This document shows, piece by piece, positions 35,231 through 47,783 of a DNA stretch of 64,000 nt. This DNA is from Cymbidium sinense. Lineage: Eukaryota > Streptophyta > Magnoliopsida > Asparagales > Orchidaceae. The notes beneath the pieces are model-generated. The model searched no databases. It was not told the DNA's origin and worked only from the letters and a program-made list of their open reading frames with translations. Both the position numbers and the translations under genes were made by a program. Within the stretch, counting starts at the first letter, position 1. Every line of letters begins with the position of its first letter. Where the stretch lies: positions 54,654,514 through 54,718,513 of the forward strand of contig CM038214.1 in assembly GCA_021442155.1 (NCBI GenBank), in the 5' to 3' direction.

Positions 35231-37560
35231 ATACAGTGTAAGGCTTTTGGTTGAAGTATTAAAAGTGTGCATAAGAGAGAAGGAATAAGATTTGACAATT
35301 CCATGTCAAGGACATGGAGAGAGATCCACTAGGGGATAACACATGCATTAGACATGACATGTGAGAGGTCTATGTTGAGGGCATAGAAGAAGAAATGCTA
35401 TTGGGGATAAGGTTTGAATTTGATTTGATTATATGATCTATGGAAAGAAGATTCGCTGGTGATAAGAATCTATAATCCACCAGGGATTAAGATTGAATTA
35501 ACTTTAATTTGTTTTATTTTAATTGATGTCGAGGCATATCTACTAGAGATATGGGCTCGAGTTCACTGGGGATTGGGTATATGAACCTTCCACTAAGGAA
35601 GCAGGTTTGGGCTATCTGCTGGGGATTGGGATTTGAGTTTGATTTCATAGATTTCTTTGGGTATGTATTTGATGAAGATAAGAGTTTGGTTAGATTTCTT
35701 TGATTTAGACTCCACTAGGGGAGTTGGTTTAATTAGGCTCCATTGGGGAGGTTGGTTTTGAATTTGATTTTTTTCTTGACTTGTTTATAAATGATTTGGT
35801 GCTCCCCTATGGAGAAGGGTGTGATTTAACTTCAATAGAAAAAAATAGATTGGGTTTAATTTAATCTGAGTTAATGTATGGACCTTGTGTGTATGGACCC
35901 TAAGAAGGGCTATATCGGCCTTGACCTACCTCAGGTTTACAAATCAAAGGGATAGTCTTCGTAGGGTGCTAGCCAACCTAAGGGTTGCCTTTTGATGTGC
36001 AATGGCCATGCTAAGAAGAAGGCATAGACTTACATCTTCCAAAGCAAGGAACAACCTGGGGTGACGTTGGATGCACAACAAATCACGACCTAGAGCTGAG
36101 TGAATGTCATTTGGGGACTTATGTCAACTCAAAAGTAGAGATTAATTTTATCTTAATTTAATGTGATTTGATATGTTTGGTTTAGTTTGATTTTGAATTG
36201 AGGCATATCCACTAGGGATGTGAGCTTGGTCAAATTTGATAGATTTAATTTACCATGTCGATGTGTGATGGACACTAAGAAGGGGCTATATCAAACTTGT
36301 CCAATCTTATATTTACAAATCCAAAGGGATAGTCTACTAGGCGTGGGTAGAGCTAACCTAAGGGTTTCCTTTGATGTACAACATTATGCTAGAAGAAGAT
36401 ATATCACTTACATCTTTTAAAGTAGGGAACAACGCTAGGGTGACATTTGGCACAAATAAATAAAACGACTTAGGGTACTGAGTGAATCTTTGGGGACTTA
36501 TATTAACTCAAGAGTAGTTAGGGATTCTATAGAGTTTTTACACTTCTCTAAAGATAGGATACTACTTGGGAAAATGTACCTAGGGTGTCCTACTAATCCA
36601 CAAGTGAATATATATTTTTGTTTATATGTTTGTGTGGCCTGTTGGTGTGCAAGGGACCACACTAAGAAGAGCTATGTCATCCTTGACCTTTATCTCAGAT
36701 TCTCAACCACGGGGTAGTTCTTTGAAAGGGAATTGTCCAATATGGTAGTAACAGGGTAGTGTCTAAATGGGGTCTGGGCGTGATCCAAATATATGTTCAC
36801 AAGAGGTGCTACTAGGGTCGTTATCTTAAGCAATGGAAACGAAAGCCTATAGGTGTATGTTGGCCAACTTAAGAAAAAAGCATAGAAGACTTACATCTTC
36901 CATGAGTGGTGTATCCAAAGGTGCAAGAACCAACCAACCTAAGGTGTATCCGTCAACATGAGTGGTGTATTCGTTAGCATAGTGAGAACAAACTAACCTA
37001 AGGTGCCAATCGATATACAATGATCAATCTGGAAAGAAAGCATGTAGGCTTACTACTTTCTTGCAGAACTGATCATCGGGATAGTTTATCATCGACGGGA
37101 CATATACTATTTGACCTAGAGTGACTACTAAGTGGGGAGCCGAGGAAGGGGACTGACTTGAAGTAGTCAGGAGGGAAGGAGCCACTAGGGGACTTATCCT
37201 AAACCTCAAATATACTTGACCCAATTAGTGCATGAAGGCTAATCCAAGAAGAAAGCATAGCAGACTCATATCCTCTTAAATGAAGCCAACATGAGGTAGC
37301 TTATCAACCTTAAGGCCTACTAACAAGGTGCTCATTGGTGTGCAGTGGCCAAGTAAGAAGGAAAGTAGCAAACTTACATCCCACTAAAGCAAAGAAGACC
37401 ACTGGGGGGACACTAGTAGGGTAGCACGTCAGCCCGACCTAGAGCAGCTAATGAGTGAGTGTCATTGGGGGCATTATCTCAACTCAAAGTATCGAGATAA
37501 AAGATATGTGTTTGTTTTATATTTTTGTGTGTATTTTATGTTTCTATTGTGTCGATGAAG
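35231..37560. repeat. Diverged repeat region flanking the gypsy pol remnant
   Basis: Motifs such as CCACTAGGGGAT and TGCTGGGGATTGGG recur from 35310 to 35760. A longer unit of about 380 bases (CTAAGAAGGGCTATATC, then ACAAATCAAAGGGATAGTC, then TTACATCTTCC, then TTTGGGGACTTATGTCAACT) is present at about 35880-36130 and again at about 36255-36515. Weaker partial copies continue to about 37490. Short ORFs are scattered and unrelated to each other. It may be the 3' untranslated/LTR side of the minus-strand element at 37740-42000, but no LTR pair was found. Confidence 0.6.
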
Positions 37561-37739
37561 GATAGGATGCTCGGGTTCCTTACACTACACTAAACACATT
37601 GTAGATTCATAAATAAGAATACTTTCAACATGGAAGAGATTGAATTGAAATGGAATTTTCATTGATGATAATTATTTTCAAACATGATTTATAATATTTT
37701 TTAAGTAGAGCCATGGATTGGAAGCATTGGGCCTCTCCC

Positions 37740-38720
37740 TTATGATTAATAAGTGATAAGATCCTCCTTGGTAGGATTTATCTATGAAAAGGGCCTTCAA
37801 AGTGGGATCAAACTTGCCTCCCATCTTACAATGAACAATCGATCTCCTTAGAACTAAAATAAGCTATCCTACTTGAAAAGCTCTAGGATGGACCAAATTT
37901 TTGTGAGCTTGAATTATTTTAGCTTTGTACAACTCAAGGTTTTGGCATGCCCATAGGCATCTCCTCCAAACTTTGACTCTCTTTTGGCAACTTGGTTCTC
38001 TGTTTTGATCTTGCTACCATAGTTATCCTTAGTAATGGGAGTTGGACTTCTAATGGTAGAATGTTTGAACCCATACACTAAGAGAAAGGAGTAGGCAGTT
38101 GGAGTTCTATATGATGAGGTAGGCCCAAAACTTTGCTTCTCGCCATAGTATTTGATGATAACTTTGTTGAAGGCTTCGCTAAGCATTTTCTCTCAGTTGA
38201 TGGTAGAATATCTCCACCTATGTTGTGTCTCGGGCAAAGTTATTGATCTCTCTTGAATGTAGTACCATTATCAGATATAATTTATCGAGGCACTCTGAAC
38301 AAATATACGATATGATTCCTAAAAAACTAGAGCACATGCTGAGCTGTGACCTCTCTATGCAGAATCACCTTCGCCCATTTGGAAAAGTAGTCAATAGTAG
38401 CTAAGATGAACCGATGACCCTTGGAAGAAGGAGGATCAATCAAACCCACTATATCGGTACCCCAATAGTTGAATAGCCATGAGGCCAATGTAGGATGTAG
38501 AATATTGGGCGATTGGTGTAGAACCACATAGTGTATTTGACATTAGTGGAATCGCCTAGCTATTTCTATGAAATCTTTGATCATTGATGGCTAGTAGTAT
38601 CCTAGTCTCTTGATCTTGGCTTTCATATATGGATCTGACTAGTTTTCTCCACATAATCCTAAGTGTACCTCAGTCACGATCTTACGGGATTCATGCTTGT
38701 CTAAATAATGTAACCACATA
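37740..38720 (-). pseudogene. Ty3/gypsy integrase (zinc-binding, core and C-terminal parts)
   Basis: Read on the minus strand. The HHCC-type N-terminal region gives GLCGEN and KAKIKRLGYY (about 38700-38600). The catalytic core reads LFNYWGTDIVGLIDPPSSKG and HRFILATIDYFSKWA (about 38490-38370), the first part of a DDE integrase core. The C-terminal region reads SYRTPTAYSFLLVYG (about 38120-38080), then HPRAFQVG and GGKFDPTLKALFIDKSYQGG (about 37890-37770). Integrase inserts the element's cDNA into the host genome. Stops and frameshifts break it into short frames. Confidence 0.88.
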
Positions 38721-38989
38721 TGATTGAAAGACTACCCATACAAGACACCATCCACAAAAGCATAGGAAAGTTCTCTCTACTTCATTTGATGGGCTTGGAA
38801 CTTCTCTTGAGGTAGTTTTCCTTTATTTAGGTAATCCATGAATGGTTGACTCTAATCCAACTCCTTGTCTTTCTGGGTAATGGTAACCTCCCCTTCAAGA
38901 GAGTACTTTTTTATGAGTTTAATATCAATAAGGGATAAGACTTGTCTATTTTGGACTTTATTGATGTATCATCTTAGGACATGCTAACT

Positions 38990-39300
38990 CCTTAGCAAGC
39001 TTGACTAAAGCATACGCTATGGTATTCTCCCCTTGAGGAATCTTATAAATGGTAACCTCTAGGATTTGGGCCAATAACTCTATGGTGTACTTATGGAAGT
39101 GATGGAGCTTAGGCTTTATATCCTTATAGGACCCAATGATTTGGTTGATAACTAGTAGAGAATCTCACAAGATGTTAATGTTATTGATGCTTAGAGTAAT
39201 GGCTAACTCCAGATTGACAATCAAAGCCTCATATTCATCTTCGTTGTTGGTGCAATGATTGGACATATGATATGAGAATCTCATCACATTGCTGTCAGAA
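38990..39300 (-). pseudogene. Second (archaeal-type) RNase H of a Tat/Ogre-like gypsy
   Basis: Minus-strand reading NNEDEYEALIVNLELAI (about 39255-39200), then an in-frame stop, DSLLVINQIIGSYKDIKPKL (about 39160-39110), and LEVTIYKIPQGENTIAYAL (about 39065-39010). This pattern, lying between the first RNase H and the integrase, is the additional RNase H domain known from the Tat lineage (Ogre, Retand, Tat) of plant Ty3/gypsy elements. It decides the lineage call. Confidence 0.82.
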
Positions 39301-39599
39301 GTTAAGAGAACTATTCCTACCCGCACGGAAGAGTAGATTATGGTTTTATACTCTTTTAGAGGAAGCTACACCATCAAACTACATCTCCCAATAGTGAATG
39401 CTAGTATCCCATAAGTTCATGATTTGTTCATTGGGGTGATCATCACTAGGTAGAGAGTCAGTAGGAAGTGGGTGTGTTGCTAAGAATCTGCTTGTGCTTG
39501 TCCTTTCACCACACGGAGGAGTACAAAGGTAATGTTAATTTATGAGAAGATCATGGACCATTGTGCCAACCATCTAGATAGCATCGATTATGTCAGGAG

Positions 39600-39965
39600 A
39601 TATTGTAGTGGATTGATCTTAGAGATTTAGTTCACCTTATAAGGAAGCATGTAGAACTGTAGCTTTGGGATGCAAAGATTAAAGCTAGGCAGTGCTTCTC
39701 AATCAGTGGATAACTAGCCTCAGTTGGGATTAGATGACGGTTGGGGTAGTAGAGTGCATTTTCCTTCCCTTCATCATTAGCTTGGGCCAACAAAACACCA
39801 AGGGAGTCTTCTATCAAAATAGTGTAAAGTATGAGTGGTTTGCTCGGGATAGGGGCTACTAGAACCGATGGCATCATCAGGTAATGCTTGATGTCTTCGA
39901 AGGCATGTTCACACTTATCATCCCACTTGAACTTGGTGACCTTTTGGATAAATGCTGAGAATGGC
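39600..39965 (-). pseudogene. Ty3/gypsy RT connection and first RNase H
   Basis: Minus-strand reading KFKWDDKCEHAFEDIKHYLM (about 39940-39880) is the usual connection before RNase H. Then comes an 81-codon open frame at 39877-39632 with DSLGVLLAQANDEGKENALY and TEASYPLIEKHCLALIFASQ. RNase H degrades the RNA strand of the RNA-DNA hybrid. The catalytic Asp before SLG is visible. A degraded gene, but the frame is long enough for confident recognition. Confidence 0.9.
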
Positions 39966-39999
39966 TAACATCTTCTTAATATGTTATATATAAAGCATA

Positions 40000-40833
40000 T
40001 TAGATATGCCAACCATCCTTAGAATGATCTGAGTTGAGTTAAACTTTTAGGAGATAGCATTTCTAATATCATCTTATTCTTCTCTTGATTGATTTCGATT
40101 CACTGGTGTCAGACAACAAACCCAATGAATTTCTTTGAAGCTACTCTCAAGTCAATGAGATGGTCTTCCTTTTCTTTACTTTTGATCATGAGATCATCGA
40201 CATAGTAGTCGACTTGATGATGAATGAGTTCATTGAAGATTTGAGTCATAGCCCGTTGGTTTGTAGCATCGGCATTTTTAAGGCTAAAAGGCATGACCAT
40301 ATAGTAATAGATTCTGATCGAGTTCTAAAAGTAGTGTTTCTTTCATCTTTAGGGGCCATCTTTATTTGGTTATTTCTAGATGAGCCATCCATTAAAGAGA
40401 AGACTGCATGAGATGAGGCAATGTCCACCATCAGCTCTAGGATTGGTAGTAGAAAATTTTCTTTTGGACATACCTTATTGAAATCCCTAAAATCGATGCA
40501 TATGTGAATTTGGCCATTCTATTTCTTAACTGGGATGATGCTAGGTAACCAGGTGGGGTATTTTTCTTCTCAAATGAAGCCAACATTGATCAATTTCTTG
40601 ACTTCATAAATGACGTATTATTCTATGTCTAATTGTATGCATGTAGGAGCTTGCTTGCTAGGGTTAGAAGTAGGCCCTATTGTTAGTTTATGGACTACTA
40701 TGTTAAGAGCCAATCCAAACATCTCTTCATAACTCCATGCAAAATAGTCCTTAAACTCAATCAATAGTCTAACAAAGTCATTGGTTTCAATATCATTCAA
40801 CAAAGCGATGTATGTAGCATAGATCTTCTTCAA
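40000..40833 (-). pseudogene. Ty3/gypsy reverse transcriptase
   Basis: Minus-strand fragments in order: LIEFKDYFAWSYEEMFGLAL (40833-40618 frame), WLPSIIPVKK then a stop then NGQIHICIDF (about 40550-40480), AVFSLMDGSSRNNQIKMAPK (40431-40246 frame), MPFSLKNADATNQRAMTQIF (40300-40109 frame), and the catalytic YYVDDLM at about 40188-40208. The YVDD box keeps both Asp residues, but frameshifts separate the blocks. It would have copied the element RNA into DNA. Confidence 0.92.
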
Positions 40834-41650
40834 TTCTAAGTTGATTTTCTTGAGCTTCGATGGTTGACTTGTTCTCTTCTTTGAACTTCAGTTCATCTTT
40901 GACTTCAAAATCATCTGGATCATCTGAAGTTTCTAAGCATAACTCCTCATATGAGTTAATATGATTAGAAAAGAACTTATCAGATTCCAAATGATTGGTG
41001 ATGACTAAGCCGTAATCAGCATCATCGACTAGACCCATTGTACGAAATCCTCATCCCGATCTTGATTGAGAGCTTTTGCATTTGTTCTTCCATATTCTTC
41101 TGAAGTAGTTTGACATGTACTCTAAGTCATCATACCTGTGGATGACTTAGGGACTTCCTTAACTACCAAGCCCTCAACTTTTTGAGAGGAAAGTGGGGTT
41201 AGAGCTAACGTTCCCAACTAATGCCCAACTATTTCACATATACACTAGGAAACACTTATGCTTTGCTTTAGAGCCTGGTCTTCATCACTATCTGGCTTAA
41301 GTGTCACCTCCAAGGGAATCTACTACTGAGAAGAGCTGGCTAGTGTGTTAACTACATAAGACTCATCCTATGAACTATATTCTAAGTTTATATGGATAAC
41401 AGGTGTACTCTTGGTAGCTAGGACATATCTTCTCTTGGGTGACCAATAAGAAAGTTTTCCACCACAGGACTACCTACGGCCTCTTCCCTCAAGTTGGAGG
41501 TTAGGTACCCATATGTTCGAATGGATTAACGAGCTATGGGTGGAATCTAATGTCAAGCTCTAGTTCCTCCTCCAAGACTATTTCCTCTCCCTTTTATTTT
41601 CTTTTTAATTTTCTCTTTTCATTTCTTTTTTCCTTTTATCTTTACTTTTC
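40834..41650 (-). pseudogene. Gypsy Pol linker between protease and RT
   Basis: Minus-strand open stretch 41038-40793 (81 codons, acidic: NSYEELCLETSDDPDDFEVK) followed upstream by broken sequence to about 41650. The position between protease and RT and the acidic composition fit the poorly conserved Pol linker. No motif gives it an independent function. Confidence 0.6.
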
Positions 41651-42000
41651 TTTATCTTATATTTTTAAACTTTGGCCAAGTTTGTGAGAATAGACTTGTT
41701 GATTTTGAGGGAGGTAGTAAGCCGCATCCTCATATATGCCGACCTCGTGAACTATAAATTGCTTGAGATCTCCTTTGGCACAGTAGACGATCCCACCTCT
41801 CACAAACTTCATACATTGATGTAGAGAGGATTGAACTATGTTGTTCTCATGTATCCATGGCTTACCAAGCAAAGTGTTGAAAGATGAATCTGAGTCTATA
41901 ATATAAAACTTGGCTTTGGTTTTCCATTCATCTATCTACAAGGCCAATACTATAGAGCCTAAGGCATGTTGACCTCACTTTTAGAGTGCAAATTCAATAT
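41651..42000 (-). pseudogene. Ty3/gypsy aspartic protease region (end)
   Basis: Minus-strand reading KFYIIDSDSSFNTLLGKPWI (about 41920-41860) continuing HENNIVQSSLHQCMKFV, the conserved C-terminal part of the retropepsin-like domain in Tat-type gypsy elements. The catalytic DTG/DSG triad and gag are not recognisable upstream (higher coordinates), where sequence changes character near 42010. The adjacent poly-Lys/Glu-like T-rich tract (41575-41665) lies on the Pol side. Confidence 0.82.
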
Positions 42001-42300
42001 TCCCATCTTAGACTTAGGAGTCTTCTAGACACTAAGACTTCTTTAGTCATAAGACACTTCTAACAATTAGGTAAACACTTAACTTAAGCCTAAAACTTAG
42101 AAGGGTTAACCATAGGATTAGGCTATGCTTTAAGTATTAGGATAATCCACCTACCCAACAACCCAAATCCAATCCATGTTCACCTTCTCAAACCAACCTC
42201 AAGTTCAATTCAAACATCAAATTCAAATCCAAATCCAAATCCAATACCAAATTCCAAAACCAAATGAATGAAGCCTAGGATCAAATCCAAACTTCAAACC
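42001..42300. other. Unassigned sequence next to gypsy protease
   Basis: A/C-rich sequence with CAAATCCAAATCC runs (42218-42260). No ORF or known motif. It may be decayed gag or non-coding element sequence. Confidence 0.4.
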
Positions 42301-42880
42301 CTTCATAAACCATATGACCTATCCCATGGACTTAGCCAAATATTAATCCAAGTCAATCCAAAATAAATTGATTTTTTGATAATCAATTTATATCTTCAAT
42401 TATCTTCCTAAATATAAATCAAATCTAAATTCAATTTATCAAAACTAAATCAAATTAAATCAAAACCCTTCCTAAGCCATATGACCTATCTCATGGACTT
42501 AGCCAAATCTTAATCCAAATCAATCCAAAATAAATTGATTTTCTGATAATCAATTTATATCTTCAATTATCTTCCTAAATATAAATCAAATCTAAATTCA
42601 ATTTATCAAAACTAAATCAAATTAAATCAAAACCCTTCCTAAGCCATATGACCTATCTCATGGACTTAGCCAAATCTTAATGCAAATCAAATCAAAATCA
42701 ATTGATTTTCTCACAAATAAATCATATTTTTAATCATCCTCACAAATTTAAATGAAATATACATTTAAATCAACAAAACTAAATGAAACCAAATCAAATC
42801 AAGCCACATGACCCAACTCCATGGACTTAGCCAAATTCCTTCATTCCAAACCCAAACTCAATTGATTTTCTGAATCAATC
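42301..42880. repeat. Tandem repeat, period 167 bases, about 3.5 copies
   Basis: The phrase CATATGACCTAT recurs at 42311, 42478 and 42645 (exact 167-base spacing), with a diverged fourth copy (CACATGACCCAA) at about 42805. The intervening unit is nearly identical between copies 1 and 2, including AATAAATTGATTTT and TATCTTCAATTATCTTCC. This is a clear local tandem amplification inside the island. Confidence 0.92.
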
Positions 42881-44300
42881 ATACCTTCAATCATATTCAA
42901 AAAATATGAAATCTACAATCATCAAGCCAAACCAAAATCAACCCAAGTCAAACCCAACTTAACTTTTGACTTGAAATGTTCAAATGAACCTAAACCCATT
43001 TGAACCCAATATTGAATTTATATATCAATCCCAAATCCATATATAAACTCAACTAAATCAAACTCAAACCAAAATTAAGCCAACTAAACCCAATTGGTCA
43101 ACTTGACCAAAAGTGGCCAATTTGACCTATTTGAGCCAAATTCTAATCCTACCCAAATTGGATTGAACCAAGCCCATCAAAACCTCCCATCATGATTGTT
43201 GATCACCCTAGGTTGATCAATTATCACAAATTAGGTCAAATGAAGTCAACTTGGACTTTTAGCCTAGTCAACCCCTTAACCCATATGAAACCAAACTAGC
43301 CAAATTGTAACCTAAGCCAATTCCCTTGAAACCAACGATTCATACCAAATCAAAATCAATATTTGAATATGACTTGACCTTCAATTAAGTAAAACCAAAT
43401 GCAATTGGCCCTCTTGACCCAAGTTGACCCAAATTGACCTAAAAGACAAAATTAAGTCAAATTAAAATATAAACTAAATTGATTGCAACCAATGGCTCAA
43501 GTTCATTCCAAATAGATGTTGAACTTGACCAAGAAGCCAATTGAACACAATTGACCTACTTAGCCCAAAGTGACCTAAAGGTTCAATTTGGCCTAAATCA
43601 AAACCAAATCCAAATAAATTGAAAATAAAGCCTACAATCAACTTCAATTAGTCAACAAAACCTAAAGCAACACCCAACCCAAGCCAATTTGGCCAATTTG
43701 GTCAAATTGGTCAACTTAACCTATTTGACCCAAATGGATTCAAATGAGCCAAAATAAAATCTAAACCAAACTAAACCAAACCAATTGAACCAAAACATCC
43801 CAAATGATCATATGAACTTGACCAAACTCTTGGTTTGACCCAATTTGACCAATTGGTCAACTTGACCCAACCTTATAAAATTTTACCTAAATGAGTCAAA
43901 TTGAGCCAAATAACCAAATCAACTCCGATTGACTTGAAATTTGGGATAACCGACTTTTGGCTCATTTTAAATATGGCCAAATCAAATCCAATGCAATTTA
44001 TCATTCTACCCTTGGGTCAAGGGCATCACATGAGACAAATCACCCATGTAAATGCTCATTCCATTCATTGGCCACTTGGTACTCTCTCAATGGTCCACCT
44101 AGGCACTTAAGACACTGCCCAACATAACCCAAGGGGTGGTTGGGTTGGCCATGATCCATAGGAGGTAAAATCACCTCAACACCCATAAGACACCCATGAT
44201 TCCTCTTTGCAGCCACCTCCACACCTTCAACCAACCAAGCTGAGCTAACTCATATCCTCCACCCACCCATGACCACTAGAATCCAAACCCGATCCCACCA
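42881..44300. other. Low-complexity TTGACC/CCAAATT-rich tract
   Basis: Dense short phrases such as CAACTTGACC, CAATTTGACC and GCCAAATT recur irregularly, giving a sequence with TTGGTCAA-type words on both strands. From about 43960 it becomes less repetitive, with short ORFs in both directions that resemble nothing I recognise. Probably non-coding retroelement sequence (internal leader or LTR). Confidence 0.5.
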
Positions 44301-46572
44301 TTCGATCAAGATGAAGGGGGGTATATAGCCTCTCATTTCCACTCAAACACACACAAAAATCATTCCTCAGAGCCCTAGCTACCTAGGGTGAGCTCCTAGA
44401 GCCATTCCTTAAGCTCCCAAGCTTGTTCTTCAATCAAAAAATGTCATTCCCGACCATCCTAGAACCGAACACTCTCATTTTTGACCTAATTTCTACATTT
44501 CTCCATCAAACTCAAATTAACTTTGCACAGACCTTCCCTAGGCCTCATCGTGCAAGAATGAATTATCTCCCAAGCTTTCTGAGCATTGGAGGTGGGACTT
44601 CGATCAAAGACAATCTCCAAATCATCACTTCATGGCCTTTCAAGCCAACATCGAGGAATTGATCCAATTACTACTCAACAGGGCTTCGCCTCCATTAGAT
44701 GAAGCTTCTTTAATCCTTAGGAAAAAATTGGTTGTAGCTTTTGAAGAAAACATGCATCTCGTGTGAGCTTGACTATTGGATCCCCTCTAATTGATGTCAT
44801 GAAGGTGTGGGATCCTTTTGGAGTTAATCCAACCTTGGGTAAGCTCAAATCAAGTGAGCAATGGTGGACGTCCTCCATTCTCCCTCACTCGCATGACATT
44901 AGATCACGCACCATCCATTTCACGTGATCAAAATGGACGGGCGTCATTATATCTGCTCGATCGATCTGATTTAATCCTATTAAGTTGTGGGATTAATTGT
45001 AGCTGTCTGATATTAGATTGGATGATGGACAAGAAAGTTTGTCTAACAAACGAGAAAGGGCATTCACTGCCGTCACGTAGGCGCTAAGTCAGATAAGTTT
45101 GATGTACCCAATCTCATGGTGCCATGGAAAAGCGTCGTGATGTGCCACATAAGGATTAGGTTTATTAAATTAATCATTTTAATGGGAAACTTCTAAAAAT
45201 CATAAAAATCATAGAGAAATCAACAAAATGCAAATAAATACTCATTTAAAGGTATTTCAGAGGAGAATTAATTAAAAATGATCTTAACTAATTTTGAATA
45301 GTAATTAAGGTTTAATTATAAAATTAATTAGCTTAATTACTCTTTAATTACTTAAGCATTTAATCCTAAATTTTATGGGTTAATTTAATGGGATGAGCTC
45401 TGTCTCCCATGGTTATGTTGGGATTTATTGATCACTTAATTAGGAAAATTGACTAATTAAATCTTAACTACTCTTTTAAATAAATTAATGATTAATTAAT
45501 CCCATGAACAATAATAAATTGGTTAATTAAGTTTATTAATCATTGTTCAATAGTAAGTGAACTGAGGAATAGGGTTGGGACCCCTTTCACTAAGTTCATT
45601 TCACCCTTTTTAAAAATGAAATTAATTAAGATTTAACTGATAATTAAATCACTTAATAAAATTGAAATCATAATCACATTAGACCTTAATTAATTAAATC
45701 ATGGGGTAGATCTTTAGGTGTTTAATGACCTAAAGGAGTTTAACGAAATTATAGTTAGTCCACATGTGTGGGAAAACCATAAGAGTAATTAACTAAGTCC
45801 CTTTATCAAATTAACTATTAATCTTGAGCCAATTGCATTAGGTCACTTTTATTTCTTAAGATCATTACAAGTTTATTTTCCATGCATATCATGTTTGCTC
45901 ATAATTATTTGGTTAATTACTATAAGGTGACATAAGTAAGGGTAATTAATTCATCTAATTAAGGGTTCAACTTAATTACCCCATAAAATCAACTTAATTA
46001 CATTTCCTTAAATTAAATCAATTCACTAATGTGGGAATGGGTTTAAAATAACAAGTGATGCCTTCTCTTCCCCTCTTTAAATCAAATAAAATACAAACTT
46101 AATTAATAAAGAAGCTTCGGTTTGCTTTAAATAATTTTATTTGATTTTATTATCCTTAAAAACTAGTTTGGTTGAATGAATCACATGCTCATATTTGATT
46201 GTCCTCTTTCCAATCATGTTAAATTTGGTATGTCATTTGAATTCATGCATCCATCTTTTCAAAATCAAGTAAAATAAAATGGATTTCCATTATGTAAGCT
46301 TGCATGTGTTGATTTAATTTAATATATGCATGGCTATTATCACTATTAAATCAAAATGTATTTTTCAAAGGCTTATAAATGAATAATATGTGTTATGATG
46401 CTAGATATAAATACATAAGAAATGCATGTGCTTATAGCTTAAGTGTATGAATGTTGAGTTCACTTTCCTCTATTCATGTGTTGATTTATATAAGATTGAA
46501 AGTATATAGTCTTGACATCCTAAGGAACATGAGGCTTTAACCCCAAGGAGGTCATTTGATTATCTCACTTCC
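44301..46572. other. Unassigned non-array sequence
   Basis: Nothing recognised with confidence. 44423-45087 has short + strand frames (79 and 89 codons) and, in another frame, HFMAFQANIEELIQLLLNRA near 44625, none matching a family I know. 45130-46560 is A/T-rich with TTAATTAA-type words and no ORF. A GTATATAGCC word near 44320 could be a TATA box of an LTR, but this is speculative. The region ends at about 46572, joined to the last 70 bases of a GRP 3' UTR. Confidence 0.35.
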
Positions 46573-46644
46573 TTGGTTTGTTACTTGGTTGATGAAATCA
46601 AAAAGAAGAAATGTTGAATTTGAATTTGTTCTCTCTTAAAAAAA
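46573..46644 (+). pseudogene. GRP 3' UTR tail, copy 13
   Basis: The last 70 bases of the GRP mRNA (GTTACTTGGTTGATGAAATC; GAAGAAATGTTGAATTTG) and an A-tail running into CCAAAAACC. The rest of the copy is missing, and its left edge is the right-hand boundary of the 13-kb non-array island. Confidence 0.93.
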
Positions 46645-47783
46645 CCCAAAAACCAAAAGCCCTAAACTAAAACCTGAAACCTAAACATAAAACCTAAACC
46701 CTGAACCCAAAAATCCTAAACCCTAAACCCTAAACACTAAACACTAAACGTTAAAAACCTAAACCTAAACTAAATAAAACTTAAAAAAATAAAATAAATA
46801 AAAAAACCTAAACCTAAATAAAATAAAAACGTAAACTAAAACCTAAACCTAAACTTAAACTTAAACCTAAAAATAAAATAAAATAAAAAATAAAAACTAA
46901 AATATAATAAATAAAAACATAAACTAAACTAAAAAATAAAATAAACCTAAAAAAAATTGAAATAAAAAAAGCTAAACATAAAATAAAAATAAAATAAACC
47001 TAAAATAAAATAAAATAAAAACTAAATAAAATTCTAAACCTAAAAAATAAACCTAAAAATAAAACCTAAAAATAAATAGAAATAAAACATAAACCCTAAA
47101 CTGAAAAAAAAATCTAAACCTAAAATAAAAAAATAAAATAAACTAAACTAAAATAAATAAAACCTAATCCTAATCCTAAACTAAAAAAAATAAAATAAAA
47201 TAAAACCTAAAACCTAAACCTAAAAAATAAAATAAAATCCTAAACCTAAACTTAAAAAATTAAATAAAAATAAAACTAAATTAAAAATTAAAATAAACCT
47301 AAACATAAACCAAAATAATAAACTAAACTAAAAAACCTAAACTAAAATAAATAAACTTATAATAAATAAACAAAACAAATTAAAAATAAAATATAAACCT
47401 AAATAAAAATAAAAAATAAAATAAACTAAAATAATTTAAAAAATAAACTAAATCAACCTAAACCTATTAATTTACATAATTTTAAAAAAAGAAACACTAA
47501 CCCTTAAACCCTAAACCCTATACCCTAAACCCTAAATCCTAAGCCCTAAAATCTAAACCCTAAAACCTAACCCTCTATCACTAAACCTCCCTTACCCTAA
47601 ACCCTAAACCTAAACCCCACTCTTCTAAATCAAAAGACCCTAAACCCTAAACCATAAACCCTAACCCTCCTTAAATCCTAAAACCCTAAACCCTAAACCC
47701 TAAACTCTAAACCCTAAACCTCAAACCCTAAATGTTAATCTAAAGTAATTAAATAAATTAAAAAATAAACCTAAACCTAAACC
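46645..47783. repeat. Array block before GRP copy 14
   Basis: 46645-46750 telomere-like; 46750-47455 A/T-rich; boundary motif near 47464 (CTATTAATTTACATAATTT); 47490-47783 telomere-like and then the conserved GRP lead-in (TAAAGTAATTAAATAAATT). No gene is visible. Confidence 0.88.

Noticed and set aside
44423..45087. Possible host gene exons on the + strand
   Set aside because: Short frames without recognised domains, splice structure or conservation evidence; left as unassigned sequence.
33651..46572. Complete LTR retrotransposon with paired LTRs
   Set aside because: Comparing the two flanks by eye gave no long direct repeat; repeats found on each side (345, 380 and 167 bases) are local and different.
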